In this document: positions 26,466-37,400 of the stretch, in pieces
How positions within the stretch are numbered: position 1 is the stretch's first letter
Layout: every line of letters starts with the position of its first letter
Source: Vreelandella glaciei
GTDB taxonomy: Bacteria > Pseudomonadota > Gammaproteobacteria > Pseudomonadales > Halomonadaceae
Length of the DNA stretch: 64,000 nt
Assembly (NCBI RefSeq): GCF_013415125.1
Contig: NZ_JACCDE010000003.1
Coordinates: forward strand, 62,001 to 126,000
Reading direction: 5' to 3'
Notes under the pieces: generated by a model
What the model was told of the DNA's origin: nothing
Databases searched by the model: none
The model's input: only the letters and a program-made list of their open reading frames with translations
Program-made: the position numbers and the translations under genes

Positions 26466-28490
26466 CTAGCCCAGCGCCAGCTGTTTTTCTTTCATTTGAT
26501 GGAGCTGATCGCGTAGCCGCGCCGCCTCTTCAAACTCCAGGTTTTGCGCTGCTTCGAACATGGCATCTTCAAGCTTGCTGATTGCGCCCAGCAGATCATG
26601 CTTATTCATGGTGGACACATCATATTCAGCGGCACTTTCCGCCACTTTACGTTCACTGCCGCGCCGACGGCTGTTCTTTTTGCCCGGCGCTTGGGCGGCT
26701 TCCAGAATATCGGACACCGAGCGCGTTATCGTCGTCGGCGTAATACCATGCTCTAGATTGTGCTCAGTCTGCTTCGCTCGCCGACGCTCGGTTTCATCGA
26801 TGGCTTTGCGCATCGAGTCAGTAATCCGGTCGCCGTAGAGAATCGCCTTGCCGTGGGCGTTACGGGCAGCGCGACCAATCGTTTGTATCAATGAACGTTC
26901 AGCGCGGAGAAAGCCCTCTTTATCGGCATCCAAAATGGCCACCAGCGACACTTCGGGAATATCCAACCCTTCACGCAACAGGTTAATACCCACCAGCACA
27001 TCAAACTTGCCCAAACGAAGGTCACGAATGATCTCAACACGCTCAACGGTATCGATATCCGAGTGCAGATAGCGAACCCGAATACCGTGCTCGTCAAAGT
27101 ACTCGGTCAGGTCTTCTGCCATGCGCTTGGTTAACGTAGTGACCAGTACCCGCTCACCTACGGCGGTACGCAGACCAATTTCCGAAAGCAAATCATCTAC
27201 CTGGGTGCTGGCCGGGCGCACCTCAATTTCAGGGTCCAACAGACCGGTAGGACGTACCACTTGCTCAACGATTTGACTGGCGTGTTCGCCCTCGTAGCGC
27301 CCAGGAGTGGCAGAGACAAAGATAGTCTGCGGGGAAATCGCTTCCCACTCCTCAAACTTCATGGGTCGGTTATCCAGCGCTGAAGGCAGTCGGAAACCAT
27401 ACTCCACCAATGTTTCTTTGCGCGAACGGTCACCTTTATACATGCCGCCTACTTGGGGCACGCTCACATGCGACTCATCGATAAACAGCAACGCATCATC
27501 GGGCAGGTAATCGAAAAATGTCGGCGGGGGCTCGCCGGGCGCACGCCCAGATAGATAGCGGGAATAGTTTTCAATGCCGTTGCAGTAGCCCAATTCCAGC
27601 ATCATCTCGATGTCATAAAGCGTACGTTGCTCCAGGCGTTGCGCTTCGACTAGACGCTCATGCTTGCGCATCCACTCAAGTCGCTGTTTAAGCTCTTCTT
27701 TAATGGCATCAATGGCGCCTAGAATGGTTTCCCGCGGCGTCACGTAGTGCGATTTAGGGTAGATGGTCATACGCGGCACCTCGCCCTTGACGGCACCGGT
27801 CAACGGGTCGAACAAGCGAATCGTATCGATCTCGCTATCGAACAGCTCGACACGCACCGCTTCTTCATCAGAGTCAGCGGGGAAGATATCGATCACGTCA
27901 CCACGTACCCGGTAGGTACCGCGCCGAAAGTCCATATCATTACGTGTATATTGCAGCTCGGCCAGCCGACGCAGGAAGGCGCGCTGATCGATCAATTCAC
28001 CACGGGTAAAGTGGAGACGCATCTTTAGATACTGGTCCGGGTCACCCAGACCGTAAATGGCTGACACCGACACCACAATCAGCGCATCCCGGCGCTCCAG
28101 TAGCGCCTTAGTGGCCGAGAGGCGCATCTGCTCAATGTGGTCATTGATAGAGGCATCTTTCTCGATAAACGTATCAGACGAAGGCACATAGGCTTCCGGC
28201 TGATAGTAGTCGTAGTAGGAAACGAAATACTCTACCGCGTTATCCGGGAAAAACGCCTTGAACTCACCGTAAAGCTGGGCAGCAAGGGTCTTGTTAGGTG
28301 CCATCACAATGGTCGGGCGCTGCTGCTGTTCGACGATATTGGCCATGGTGAAAGTTTTGCCCGAGCCGGTAACGCCTAGCAGCGTTTGATGAGCAAGCCC
28401 TGACTCCAGGCCACTAATCAGCCCTTTAATGGCGGCTGGCTGGTCACCGGCAGGCTGAAATTTTGACTGTAATCGAAAGGCTTTGCTCAT
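26466..28490 (-). CDS. uvrB: Excinuclease ABC subunit UvrB
   Basis: Nucleotide-excision repair helicase-like subunit, 674 residues, normal length. Walker A is [12 protein letters not shown], and the beta-hairpin region has [18 protein letters not shown]. The helicase motifs [21 protein letters not shown] and QTIGRAARN follow. The C-terminal UVR domain ([25 protein letters not shown]) binds UvrA/UvrC. No LexA box was found upstream. Confidence 0.98.
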   Translation of the reverse strand: MSKAFRLQSKFQPAGDQPAAIKGLISGLESGLAHQTLLGVTGSGKTFTMANIVEQQQRPTIVMAPNKTLAAQLYGEFKAFFPDNAVEYFVSYYDYYQPEAYVPSSDTFIEKDASINDHIEQMRLSATKALLERRDALIVVSVSAIYGLGDPDQYLKMRLHFTRGELIDQRAFLRRLAELQYTRNDMDFRRGTYRVRGDVIDIFPADSDEEAVRVELFDSEIDTIRLFDPLTGAVKGEVPRMTIYPKSHYVTPRETILGAIDAIKEELKQRLEWMRKHERLVEAQRLEQRTLYDIEMMLELGYCNGIENYSRYLSGRAPGEPPPTFFDYLPDDALLFIDESHVSVPQVGGMYKGDRSRKETLVEYGFRLPSALDNRPMKFEEWEAISPQTIFVSATPGRYEGEHASQIVEQVVRPTGLLDPEIEVRPASTQVDDLLSEIGLRTAVGERVLVTTLTKRMAEDLTEYFDEHGIRVRYLHSDIDTVERVEIIRDLRLGKFDVLVGINLLREGLDIPEVSLVAILDADKEGFLRAERSLIQTIGRAARNAHGKAILYGDRITDSMRKAIDETERRRAKQTEHNLEHGITPTTITRSVSDILEAAQAPGKKNSRRRGSERKVAESAAEYDVSTMNKHDLLGAISKLEDAMFEAAQNLEFEEAARLRDQLHQMKEKQLALG

Positions 28491-28526
28491 CGATGCTCCA
28501 AAAAAGGAAAACTATTTTAAGGGTAA

Positions 28527-28934
28527 CTAAACAAGACGTGTCTCTATCTCAACCGTGGACTCGGTCATCAAACGCTGGATGGGACAACGATGGCTGATTT
28601 CTTCAAGCCTGGCGCGCTGCACAGGGTCATTAATACCGTGCAGTGTTAAGGTGACACCCAGTTTGTAAATACCTTTTCTTTCCTGACTATCATCGCGCTG
28701 TACCGTGACGGTCACTCCTTCAAGCGGCCATCCCTTACGCTTGGCGTACATTTGCACGGTAATTGCTTTACACGTGCCCAAGGCGATATCGAAATAGTCG
28801 TGCGGATCAGGGGCACTGCCCTCGCCGCCAACCACTGGCGGTACATCGGCATACAAAGCTTCCAGACCATCGACTTCAACACGCAGCCTAAAGGCATGGT
28901 TGCGCTCACTAATGACGCTAATGGGTATGTGCAT
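28527..28934 (-). CDS. OsmC/Ohr-family protein
   Basis: 135 residues. The fold is shown by the two conserved Cys sites: ALGTCKAITVQMYAKRKGWPL (first redox Cys at the helix start) and SHRCPIQRLM (second Cys). Family members are thiol peroxidases for organic hydroperoxides. This one is nearer the YhfA/OsmC-like branch than to Ohr. Its ATG overlaps the stop of the upstream 65-residue HMA-like gene by one base (TAATG), so the pair is probably made together. Confidence 0.88.
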   Translation of the reverse strand: MHIPISVISERNHAFRLRVEVDGLEALYADVPPVVGGEGSAPDPHDYFDIALGTCKAITVQMYAKRKGWPLEGVTVTVQRDDSQERKGIYKLGVTLTLHGINDPVQRARLEEISHRCPIQRLMTESTVEIETRLV

Positions 28935-29131
28935 TAGGATACCTTGATGCCAAGCTTGAGTTTTTCAATGGCGTTAATCAGCGTTTCACGCTTTGCACGC
29001 CCATCGATATCAGCCCCGTGGCGGCCGACCTCGGCGCTGTCAACACCGTCCAGCATCATGAGTGCTGTGGTAATTTTATTAACCTGCTCGACCGATTTAA
29101 CACCCTGGAATGTTAATGATTGCTGCGCCAT
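28934..29131 (-). CDS. Small HMA-like protein without the CxxC metal motif
   Basis: 65 residues with the ferredoxin-like pattern of heavy-metal-associated domains: SLTFQGVKSVEQVNKITTALMMLDGVDSAEV, then DGRAKRETLINAIEKLKL. The loop that should hold GMxCxxC reads QGVKSVEQV, so both metal-binding Cys are missing and it is unlikely to be a copper chaperone. One-base overlap with the OsmC-family gene suggests a shared function, perhaps as a small partner or sensor domain. It is the first gene of the group leading into uvrB-nei. Confidence 0.78.
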   Translation of the reverse strand: MAQQSLTFQGVKSVEQVNKITTALMMLDGVDSAEVGRHGADIDGRAKRETLINAIEKLKLGIKVS

Positions 29132-29305
29132 ACCGTTTCCCTGCCTATTGGCCTATGCAAGACTCCTACGAGGGAAAGAGTCTAGCACGCTAATAGTGCC
29201 TTGCAATTAATGCCGACTGCCCGCACTTAAGGGCAATACATGCATATTCATTTGTCCGCAAGCTTAGAATGGCTGACAAATCACCACTTTGATCAGGAGT
29301 TTTTT

Positions 29306-30292
29306 ATGGCGACCGTTACCTCACGCACTTCCGCCCTTGGCAGCGTCCGCCTTACTCACTTAGCCGCGCTGGATGTGAAAGGCGCCGATGCAGAAAAGTT
29401 CCTTCAAGGGCAGACTAGCGCCCAAGTCAACCTAGCCGATGGACACTTTGCGCCGCTGACCTGTTTCTGCACGCCTAAGGGCCGCATGCTAGCCAATGCC
29501 CAATTGCTGCGCATGGGGGAAAACCATTTTCGGCTGCTACTAAGCAGCACCCTGTTAGAGAGTTTAGCCAACCATCTTAAAAAATTCGCCGCTTTCTATA
29601 AGGCCGAATTGACGGCACTGCCTAACCTTACGTTCATCGGCACTGGCGACAATGCCCAATCACCTGCTGACCAGCTTGGCCTGCACTTTCCTGAGCAGAA
29701 CTTTCCTGAGCAGGTTGGCACTCACAGCAACAATGACCAGCTCTGCGCGTTGCGTTACCCCGGTAGGACACCGAGATGGCTATTGTGTTTCGATCACGAT
29801 ATCAACGGCGATAAAATATCGATACAGGACGACGATGAAGGCCGTAACGCATGGCAGCTTGAGGATATTCGCAGTGGCTTAGCGTGGCTAACCGACGCCC
29901 AGCAGGATCACTTTTTACCGCAAATGCTTAACTGGGAAGCGTTAGGCGGGATTAGCTTCAAGAAAGGCTGCTATACCGGCCAGGAAGTTGTCGCTCGCGC
30001 CCACTTTCGCGGGCAGGTTAAAAAGCGTCTGATGCATATTAGCGTGGGGGCACAAGCGCTACCCGAAGTAGGCGCCAACCTGACGAACAGTGACGATAAA
30101 GCGGTGGGCGAAGTCGTGGTAAGCGCATTTAACGAGCAAGGCGACGTCGAGCTGCTTGCAGTAATGAGCACCAAGGTCATGGAAGAAACAGTGCCCGTAT
30201 TTCTCGCAGGGGCCCCAGCCACTTTACTACCATTACCCTATACGATTGAGCGAGTTGACCCCGAACAGTTGGCGGTTGGCCTGAATAACTAG
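29306..30292 (+). CDS. ygfZ: Folate-binding tRNA-modification factor YgfZ
   Basis: GcvT-like folate-binding protein of 328 residues that helps maintain Fe-S enzymes such as MiaB. The diagnostic motif K-x-GCYTGQE is present as SFKKGCYTGQEVVAR with its essential Cys. The ATG at 29306 has CAGGAG upstream; the frame is open to 29240. It is divergent from the HMA-like/OsmC genes and convergent with tatD, only 12 bp apart. Confidence 0.93.
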   Translation: MATVTSRTSALGSVRLTHLAALDVKGADAEKFLQGQTSAQVNLADGHFAPLTCFCTPKGRMLANAQLLRMGENHFRLLLSSTLLESLANHLKKFAAFYKAELTALPNLTFIGTGDNAQSPADQLGLHFPEQNFPEQVGTHSNNDQLCALRYPGRTPRWLLCFDHDINGDKISIQDDDEGRNAWQLEDIRSGLAWLTDAQQDHFLPQMLNWEALGGISFKKGCYTGQEVVARAHFRGQVKKRLMHISVGAQALPEVGANLTNSDDKAVGEVVVSAFNEQGDVELLAVMSTKVMEETVPVFLAGAPATLLPLPYTIERVDPEQLAVGLNN

Positions 30293-30304
30293 CCTTGCCG
30301 CTTT

Positions 30305-31072
30305 CTAAGCGTGAGGTAAGCCAAACAGCGTTGTGGCGTTATGACTGCTCATGGTCGCGACCTGTTCCAGCGTTTGACCGCGCAGGGCAGCCACCACACT
30401 ACATACTTCCGCTACCCGGCACGGTTCATTACGCTTGCCCTGGTAGCCGCTAAGCGGCATATCAGGACTGTCGGTTTCAAGCACAAAAGCGTCATCGGGT
30501 AGTGCCTCAACGGTTCGCTGCAACCGCTTGGCACGCTCATAGGTTACCGCGCCGCCCAACCCCAGCTTGAAACCTAAATCGAGAAATTTCGTCGCCTGCT
30601 CAATAGAGCCTGAGAAAGCGTGAATTAACCCAGCTTGAGGTAGCGCAAGCTGGCGAAGTCGCTTGGCGACCTTATCGTTAGCATGAACGCAGTGCACCAC
30701 TATCGGCAGTGAGTGATGCTTAGCGAGCCTCAATTGAGCATCAAAGTAATGCCACTGCGCGTCCAGCGTGTCGCTAAAGCGGCCATCAATTCCACACTCG
30801 CCCAACGCAACAGCCTCAGGATGCTCGCTCAGAGCTAGGTCGAGCGCTTCAAGGTCGGCCTCTTGATGCTGTTGCATAAAGTACGGATGAAGCCCCAGAC
30901 AAACCGAGGTGTCATCCCGCTCGCCCAGCGCCAGCACCTGTTGCCAACGGGCCCGGGTTGTACCCGGCACCACGAAGCGCACCACACCCACCGCCTTGGC
31001 AGCCTCAAACACCTCAGTTCGATCATGATCGAACTCAGAAAAGTCGAGATGGCAGTGCGCGTCGATTAACAT
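30305..31072 (-). CDS. tatD: TatD-family metal-dependent hydrolase
   Basis: TIM-barrel amidohydrolase-fold DNase, 255 residues. Metal ligands appear in IDAHCHLDF (HxH), in the GECGID Glu, in VVHCVHANDK and IHAFSG (His), and in LETDSPDMP (Asp). It follows prfC by eight bases and is cotranscribed. TatD, YcfH and YjjV paralogues are hard to tell apart; the short length and the LETDSPDMPL block resemble YjjV, so the symbol is approximate. Confidence 0.88.
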   Translation of the reverse strand: MLIDAHCHLDFSEFDHDRTEVFEAAKAVGVVRFVVPGTTRARWQQVLALGERDDTSVCLGLHPYFMQQHQEADLEALDLALSEHPEAVALGECGIDGRFSDTLDAQWHYFDAQLRLAKHHSLPIVVHCVHANDKVAKRLRQLALPQAGLIHAFSGSIEQATKFLDLGFKLGLGGAVTYERAKRLQRTVEALPDDAFVLETDSPDMPLSGYQGKRNEPCRVAEVCSVVAALRGQTLEQVATMSSHNATTLFGLPHA

Positions 31073-31080
31073 ATCAATAC

Positions 31081-32670
31081 TTAGTGTTCGCGGGTGGGTT
31101 GGAAGCGAATGTCCGGCCAGCGCTCCTGAGTCATCTGCAGGTTAACCCGAGTCGGCGCGATATAAGTGAGATAGCCACCGCCATCAATCGCCAGATTAGT
31201 GCTGGCTTTACGCTTAAACTCTTCGAGTTTTTTAGCATCCTCACAGTAGACCCAGCGGGCAGTCTGCACATTGACGCCTTCATACAAGCAGTCGACCTTG
31301 TACTCCTCTTTCAGGCGATGAGCAACCACATCGAACTGCAGGGTGCCCACAGCGCCAAGGATCAGGTCATTATTGTCCATCGGCATAAAGACCTGGGTAG
31401 CGCCCTCTTCAGAAAGCTGCTGCAAGCCTTTTTGCAGCGCTTTCATTTTCAACGGGTCTTTTAACCGCACGCGCTTAAAGAGCTCTGGTGCAAAGTGCGG
31501 TATACCGGTAAAGCGCATATCTTCACCGACGGTAAAGGTATCGCCGATCTGAATGGTACCGTGGTTGTGCAGACCGATAATGTCACCGGGCCACGCTTCT
31601 TCGACCTGCGAGCGGTCAGAGGCCATAAAGGTCAACGCATCGGCAATTTTGACGTCTTTGCCAATGCGCACATGGCGCATCTTCATGTTCTTTTCGTACT
31701 TGCCTGAACAGACCCGCAAGAAGGCAATGCGATCGCGATGATTGGGATCCATATTGGCCTGAATTTTAAACACGAAACCGGTGAAGCGATCATCATCAGA
31801 AGTGACTTCTCTGGTATCGGTTTCATGGGCCTGGGGGGGCGGCGCGTATTCAACAAAGCCATCTAGCATTTCACGCACCCCGAAGTTACCCATCGCAGTC
31901 CCGAAATAGACCGGCGAAAGCTCACCACGACGATAGGCGTCCAGGTCAAACTCATGGGAGGCACCACGCACTAGTTCCACTTCCATGCGCAGCTCTTCTG
32001 CTTGGTCTTCACCCAACACGGCATCTACTTCAGGATTATTTAGGCCTTCAATGCGTTTATCATCGGGGATACGGCTACCCTGCCCCTGGGTGTAGAGGTG
32101 AACAACATCGTTATACAGATGATAAACGCCCTTAAAGTGGCGCCCCATGCCAATCGGCCAGGTCATTGGCGCGCACTGAATATTGAGTACCGTTTCGACC
32201 TCATCCATTACCTCAATGGGGTCACGGATATCGCGATCCATTTTGTTGATAAAGGTGAGGATCGGCGTGGTACGCAGACGGCATACTTCCATCAACTTAA
32301 TCGTACGATCCTCAACGCCCTTGGCGCCGTCGATCACCATCAAGGCAGAGTCAACCGCCGTGAGCGTACGGTAGGTGTCTTCAGAGAAATCTTCGTGGCC
32401 AGGTGTGTCCAGCAGATTGACAATACGTCCGCCATAGGGGAACTGCATCACCGAGGTAGTGACGGAGATGCCCCGCTCCTGCTCCATTTTCATCCAGTCC
32501 GACGTTGCGTGGCGATCATTGCGCTTGCTTTTAACCGAGCCCGCTAGCTGGATGGCGTTGCCAAACAACAGCATCTTTTCGGTGATCGTTGTTTTACCGG
32601 CGTCGGGGTGGGAAATAATAGCGAATGTCCTGCGAAGCTCAGCTTCACGGGCTAATTGAGTCTCTTTCAT
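31081..32670 (-). CDS. prfC: Peptide chain release factor 3
   Basis: Ribosome-recycling GTPase, 529 residues. G1 is [14 protein letters not shown]2 lies in [11 protein letters not shown]3 is [11 protein letters not shown], and G4 is INKMDRD. Domains 2 and 3 follow, with the family end [13 protein letters not shown]. It removes RF1/RF2 after termination. It is first in the prfC-tatD transcript; the 237-bp upstream region ends in a strong terminator that belongs to the next gene. Confidence 0.98.
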   Translation of the reverse strand: MKETQLAREAELRRTFAIISHPDAGKTTITEKMLLFGNAIQLAGSVKSKRNDRHATSDWMKMEQERGISVTTSVMQFPYGGRIVNLLDTPGHEDFSEDTYRTLTAVDSALMVIDGAKGVEDRTIKLMEVCRLRTTPILTFINKMDRDIRDPIEVMDEVETVLNIQCAPMTWPIGMGRHFKGVYHLYNDVVHLYTQGQGSRIPDDKRIEGLNNPEVDAVLGEDQAEELRMEVELVRGASHEFDLDAYRRGELSPVYFGTAMGNFGVREMLDGFVEYAPPPQAHETDTREVTSDDDRFTGFVFKIQANMDPNHRDRIAFLRVCSGKYEKNMKMRHVRIGKDVKIADALTFMASDRSQVEEAWPGDIIGLHNHGTIQIGDTFTVGEDMRFTGIPHFAPELFKRVRLKDPLKMKALQKGLQQLSEEGATQVFMPMDNNDLILGAVGTLQFDVVAHRLKEEYKVDCLYEGVNVQTARWVYCEDAKKLEEFKRKASTNLAIDGGGYLTYIAPTRVNLQMTQERWPDIRFQPTREH

Positions 32671-32832
32671 TGTACCTCTTCAAATATAGGGTCTCATCCG
32701 CAGCACTCGATCAGAAGCTCTCGCTAACTGGCCAACGCGCGTTGAGCTATGTCCATTACGGCAATTGTAACGCTTGGAGGCGGCTGTTGTCGCGGGTGGT
32801 GTCAAACGTGACGCCCTTGAAAAAGACCAAAA

Positions 32833-32859
32833 AAAACGCTGAACAAGTCAGCGTTTTTA
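32833..32859 (-). terminator. Strong bidirectional intrinsic terminator
   Basis: AAAAACGCTGA / TCAGCGTTTTT with a five-base loop, giving an 11-bp perfect stem with T-runs on both strands. It lies 49 bp after the stop of the DadA-type gene on the minus strand and insulates prfC from it. Confidence 0.9.
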
Positions 32860-32907
32860 TAACCTTATCGGCTTAGTCTGCCTAAGCATTAATAGTGATA
32901 GGTCTAT

Positions 32908-34149
32908 TTAAAACCTGTCAGCGCGAAATGGCGCCATATCGATAGCCGTTGGCTGCCCTTCCATCATATCCGCCAACAAGTGGCCGGTAGCGGGCCCTAA
33001 CGTAAACCCTTGGTGACCGTGACCAAAAGCAAGCCATAGGCCAGAATGGCGTGGCGCTGGGCCAATCACCGGTTTCATATCGGGCAGGCACGGCCGCGCA
33101 CCTTTCCAGGGGGCTTCATCGCGGCGCTCCCCTAATGGAAACACACTGCGAGCCACTTTCTCTGCCGCACCCAGTTGGTTAACGTCGGCGGGGGCATCAA
33201 GACGGTCTAACTCTGCCCCGGTAGTCAAGCGGATACCCGCATTCATCGGCGCCAGCAGGTAGCCAATTTCGGCATCCATGACCCAGTAATTTAGCTTGGC
33301 CTCTGCTTGCGGGGCGTAGTGCATGTGATAGCCACGCTTCACAAAGGTAGGGAAATGGTAACCAAGCTCCTTCAGCCAGCTACCCGCCCAAGGCCCTAGC
33401 GCCACCACGACGTCGTCTGCTTCTAACGTTTCGGCGGCGGTGCTTACCTGCCACCGGCCACCCACCTGCTGAACAGAGGTGATGTCCGCCTGCAGAATGC
33501 GTCCGCCATCATTGCTGAATGCTTGGGCATAAGCCGCGACCAGCGCGCCTGGGTCGGCCACGGTCCAGGGGTCGAGCCAATGAATCGCGCCGATAATATG
33601 TTCGCTAAGGGAAGGCTCTTTCTCCATCAGCGCAGCCCGATCCAGTTGCTCAAATTGAACACCATAAAGACGGCGCGCCTCTTCAGCATCTTTTAACCGT
33701 GCGGCCAACTTTTCAGGGGTACGGTAAAGCTCAAGCCATCCCTGCCTGCGCACTAAGTGTTCCGCCCCGGCAGCCTCAATCATCGGGCCGTGGGTCTTCA
33801 GTGACTGCTGAATCAAAGACGCGTATTCCGGCACGATTTTCTGGTAAGCCTTCGGTGCTGAGTTCATCCAGTAGCGCAACAGTGGGGAAGCGGCATTCAC
33901 CATACCCGCAGGACGATAGCGAATATCAACCCGTCGGTTAGGCAACACGCTCAGGAGCGTTTTGACATCCCGTGGAAAGGGGTAAGGCCTAACGGCTTCT
34001 CGCTGAATAATGCCTGCATTGCCAAACGAGGTTTCTCGGCCAGGCTGAAGACGGTCTACCACGGTGACCTCATGACCGCGCTGTTGCAGATGCCAAGCAA
34101 TGCTGACACCTACCATCCCTGCTCCTAAAACTACCGTTTGACGTCCCAT
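32908..34149 (-). CDS. FAD-dependent D-amino-acid dehydrogenase-like oxidoreductase
   Basis: 413 residues from the ATG at 34149 (MGRQTVVLGAGMVGVSIAWHL; the frame is open to 34194). The dinucleotide fold VLGAGMVGVSIAWHLQQRG ends in Asp of VTVVD. The DAO-family C-terminus has WKGARPCLPDMKPVIGPAPRH and GHGHQGFTLGPATGHLLADM. DadA-like enzymes pass electrons from D-amino acids to the quinone pool. The substrate here is not determinable. It stands alone, divergent from the Amt-GGDEF-EAL gene across 327 bp. Confidence 0.9.
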   Translation of the reverse strand: MGRQTVVLGAGMVGVSIAWHLQQRGHEVTVVDRLQPGRETSFGNAGIIQREAVRPYPFPRDVKTLLSVLPNRRVDIRYRPAGMVNAASPLLRYWMNSAPKAYQKIVPEYASLIQQSLKTHGPMIEAAGAEHLVRRQGWLELYRTPEKLAARLKDAEEARRLYGVQFEQLDRAALMEKEPSLSEHIIGAIHWLDPWTVADPGALVAAYAQAFSNDGGRILQADITSVQQVGGRWQVSTAAETLEADDVVVALGPWAGSWLKELGYHFPTFVKRGYHMHYAPQAEAKLNYWVMDAEIGYLLAPMNAGIRLTTGAELDRLDAPADVNQLGAAEKVARSVFPLGERRDEAPWKGARPCLPDMKPVIGPAPRHSGLWLAFGHGHQGFTLGPATGHLLADMMEGQPTAIDMAPFRADRF

Positions 34150-34476
34150 GTTGATGCACTCCCCCCGCTGTCGATTCAGCACTATTATTGACAAGTAATA
34201 ACTATTTGAAAAATATCACCAAATCAACCGCATTAATATAGTAGAAACCGCTGTTTTAAAGCTTTAAATAAGTAATTAATGCTGCATAAAGAGCTAAAAA
34301 GGATGACAAAACTATTAGCGGCATAACAATTGCTTAGTTTCTATTAGGCAACCTAAAAGGTATGCGATTGACGCCGCCGTAACGGCCTCTCCCTTCCCAG
34401 CGCAAAACACATAACGCACCAAAAAGAAGCGTTCGCACCAAAAGATGCCCTCGCACTCGTGATAAAGGAAAACACC
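34150..34476. other. 327-bp divergent control region (dadA-like / amt fusion)
   Basis: AT-rich, with no gene visible. It holds a 14-bp palindrome TTTAAAGCTTTAAA (34255-34268) and a direct repeat CGCACCAAAA (34415-34424 and 34434-34443) placed 33-62 bases before the amt-fusion ATG. No convincing sigma-54 element (GG-N10-GC) was found, although Amt genes are often under NtrC. Confidence 0.5.
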
Positions 34477-37400
34477 ATGCCTGCAACGCTAAATCTGGAT
34501 AGCTCGCTGATCGATACGCTCTGGGTACTCTGGGCAGCCGCTCTGGTATTTGTGATGCAAGCTGGCTTTCTATGCTTAGAGGCTGGCACAACGCGTACCA
34601 AGAACGCCATTAATGTCGCTATGAAAAACGTAGCGGACTTTGCGATTGCCGTCAGTGTTTTTTGGCTCATCGGATTCGGCATCATGTTTGGTGATTCGTT
34701 GGGCGGCGCTGTAGGCACGACGTTATTCGGCTGGCAGTTAGATGCTTCGGGTAGCTGGGTGATCACGGTGTTCATCTTCCAGACAATGTTCTGCGCGACC
34801 GCCGCCACCATTGTGTCGGGTGCAGTGGCGGAACGCATGCCCTTTTTAGCGTATATTTGGACGGCGCTATGGATCGCGTTAATCATCTACCCCGTATTCG
34901 GACACTGGGCTTGGGGCGGGCTATTAGGTGGTGCCGCAGGCTGGCTAGGGGCTCTGGGGTTTGTTGATTTTGCTGGCTCCACAGTGGTTCACAGTGTAGG
35001 CGGCTGGGTAGCCCTGGCAGCGGTACTCTGCATCGGCCCACGCAGCGGTCGTTTCGCACACGGCAAGCCTCCTACCGCTTTTCCCTCTGGCAACCTTCCA
35101 CTCGCGATGCTTGGCGCGCTATTTATGATATTAGGTTGGTTTGGCTTTAACGGCGGTAGCACGCTGGCGGTTACCGACCAGATACCAGGCATATTGGCTA
35201 ATACCGTGCTTGGAGCCGTGGGCGGCATTCTCTCCGGTATGCTCATGGGAATGCGAACACGTCGTTACGCCGATGTGATGTACGCAATTAATGGCGCCAT
35301 TGCAGGCCTAGTCGCCGTCACCGCCAGCGCGCATGTGATCTCGCTCCCGGCGGCATTTGGCTTGGGGGCGGTTAGCGGCGTGCTAATGGTACTGACCAGC
35401 GAATGGCTGCTGAGTAAGCGTATCGATGATGCCGTGGGCGCCATACCTGCCCATTTGATATCCGGCATTTGGGGCACGCTCGCACTCCCCTGGGTGGCGG
35501 ATATGGCACTACTGGATAGCGGCCTGTCCCGACCCGCTCAATTCGGCATTCAGCTACTTGGCGTTGTCGTTTGCGGTGTTTGGAGTTTTGGCAGCGCATG
35601 GCTGATTTTTCGCATCACCCGGCGCTTCCTGCCCTTACGCGTCTCACCTGACGCAGAAAAAATGGGCCTCAATTTAGCCGAGCATGGCGCCAACAACGAG
35701 CTGAACCAACTGCTCGAACATATGCGCCAACATGAACAACAGGGCGATATACGCCAACGCATTGAAGCCGACCCGTTTACCGAAGTGGGTGAAATAGCGG
35801 CCAGCTATAACCGGGTAACGGCGGCTCTTGAAACCGCCGTTGGTCACACTCGCGTCATGCTGCGGAACCTGCGCGATGGAGTGATCACTTGGCAAGCAGA
35901 CGGGACCTTAACCAGCCTTAACCCTGGAGCAGAGCAGCTTTTCAACATCAATGCAGCCAGCCTTATGGGTCAACCCGTCTCACATCTGTTGCCTGGCTTT
36001 ACGTTAACCCCTGGGGCGCGGCATGAAATTAAACGACGCTGCGATGACAAGCGTATTCGCTATTTGGAAATTCAGGTTAGCGAAGGCGCTAGCGGCTCTG
36101 CATCAGAGCGTTCTGGAATGGTGCGCGATATTACTGAGCGCAGACAGCTCCAAGAGCAGTTAAACCGGGAGCGTGATCTTGCCCGCACGACGCTGGCTTC
36201 TATAGGTGATGGCGTTATCACCTGCGATGCCAGCGGCAACGTCACGTTTCTCAACACAGAAGCGCAACGCTTAACCGGCTGGTCACTCAAAGAGGCAATG
36301 GATAAACCCATTCATGTGGTATATCAATTACTCGAGGAAGCCAGTGGCGAACTGCTCAGCAACCCAGCCCGGCAAGTGCTAACGCAATTAACTTCAGTGC
36401 ACTCCACTGAGCATTGCCTACTGGTAAAGTGTGACCAATCGTACACACCCATCCAACACAGTGCCTCACCGATACGCTCTCGCAGCGGTATCACTCTAGG
36501 GGCAGTCGTTGTCTTTCAAGATGTAAGCCTCACTCGCCAACTGACAGAACAACTGAGTTACCAAGTAAGTCACGATAATCTAACCGACTTACTCAATCGG
36601 CGTGCATTTGAATCAGCGCTTAACGCGTTGCTTAATCGCGATGATGGCCAACATGTCCTCTGCTACCTCGATCTTGATCAGTTCAAAATAGTCAACGATA
36701 CCTGCGGCCATCTAGCGGGTGACGAGCTGTTACGGCAAGTGTCATTAAAGCTGAAATCCCATGTGCGCAGTAGCGATATTGCCGCTCGCCTGGGTGGTGA
36801 TGAGTTTGCCCTGCTGCTACCCGACTGCGGTCTTGATAGAGCGCTTGTCATTACCGAAGCTCTGCGCAGCGATATCGAAAATTACCGATTTGCCTGGCAA
36901 GAGCACACCTTTGGGATTGGGGTTAGCATTGGCTTGGTTGAACTCAACGCTGCTCAACCCATGCAGCTTAGTCAAGCACTTCACGCTTCTGACGCAGCTT
37001 GCTACGCCGCAAAGGAGGCGGGACGCAATCGCATCCACTGCTATCAACCCGATGACCATTTGTTACTAGAGAGGCATGGTGAACTGCAGTGGGTTCAGCG
37101 CTTGCAAAATGGTCTTGATAACGATGCCTTTCGACTTTTTGCCCAGCCGATTAAAGCTATATACGGTGACGCTCCCGCTTATCGTGAGATTTTGCTCCGC
37201 CTGGAAGAGCATGGTGAACTTATCGCCCCTGGAAGCTTTTTACCTGCCGCTGAGCGCTATCACTTTATGGTGCGCATTGATCGTTGGGTAATTCGTAATA
37301 CCCTGGCATGGCTAGGAGATCAAAATCGCCAATCCTCTCCACCAACATATAGCCTGTGGGGTATCAATTTATCAGGGGCTTCGCTGTCCGATGCTGATTT

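Noticed and set aside
34150..34476. Sigma-54/NtrC promoter for the Amt fusion gene
   Set aside because: No GG-N10-GC element with TGGCAC-TTGC-like flanks was found; several partial matches had wrong spacing.
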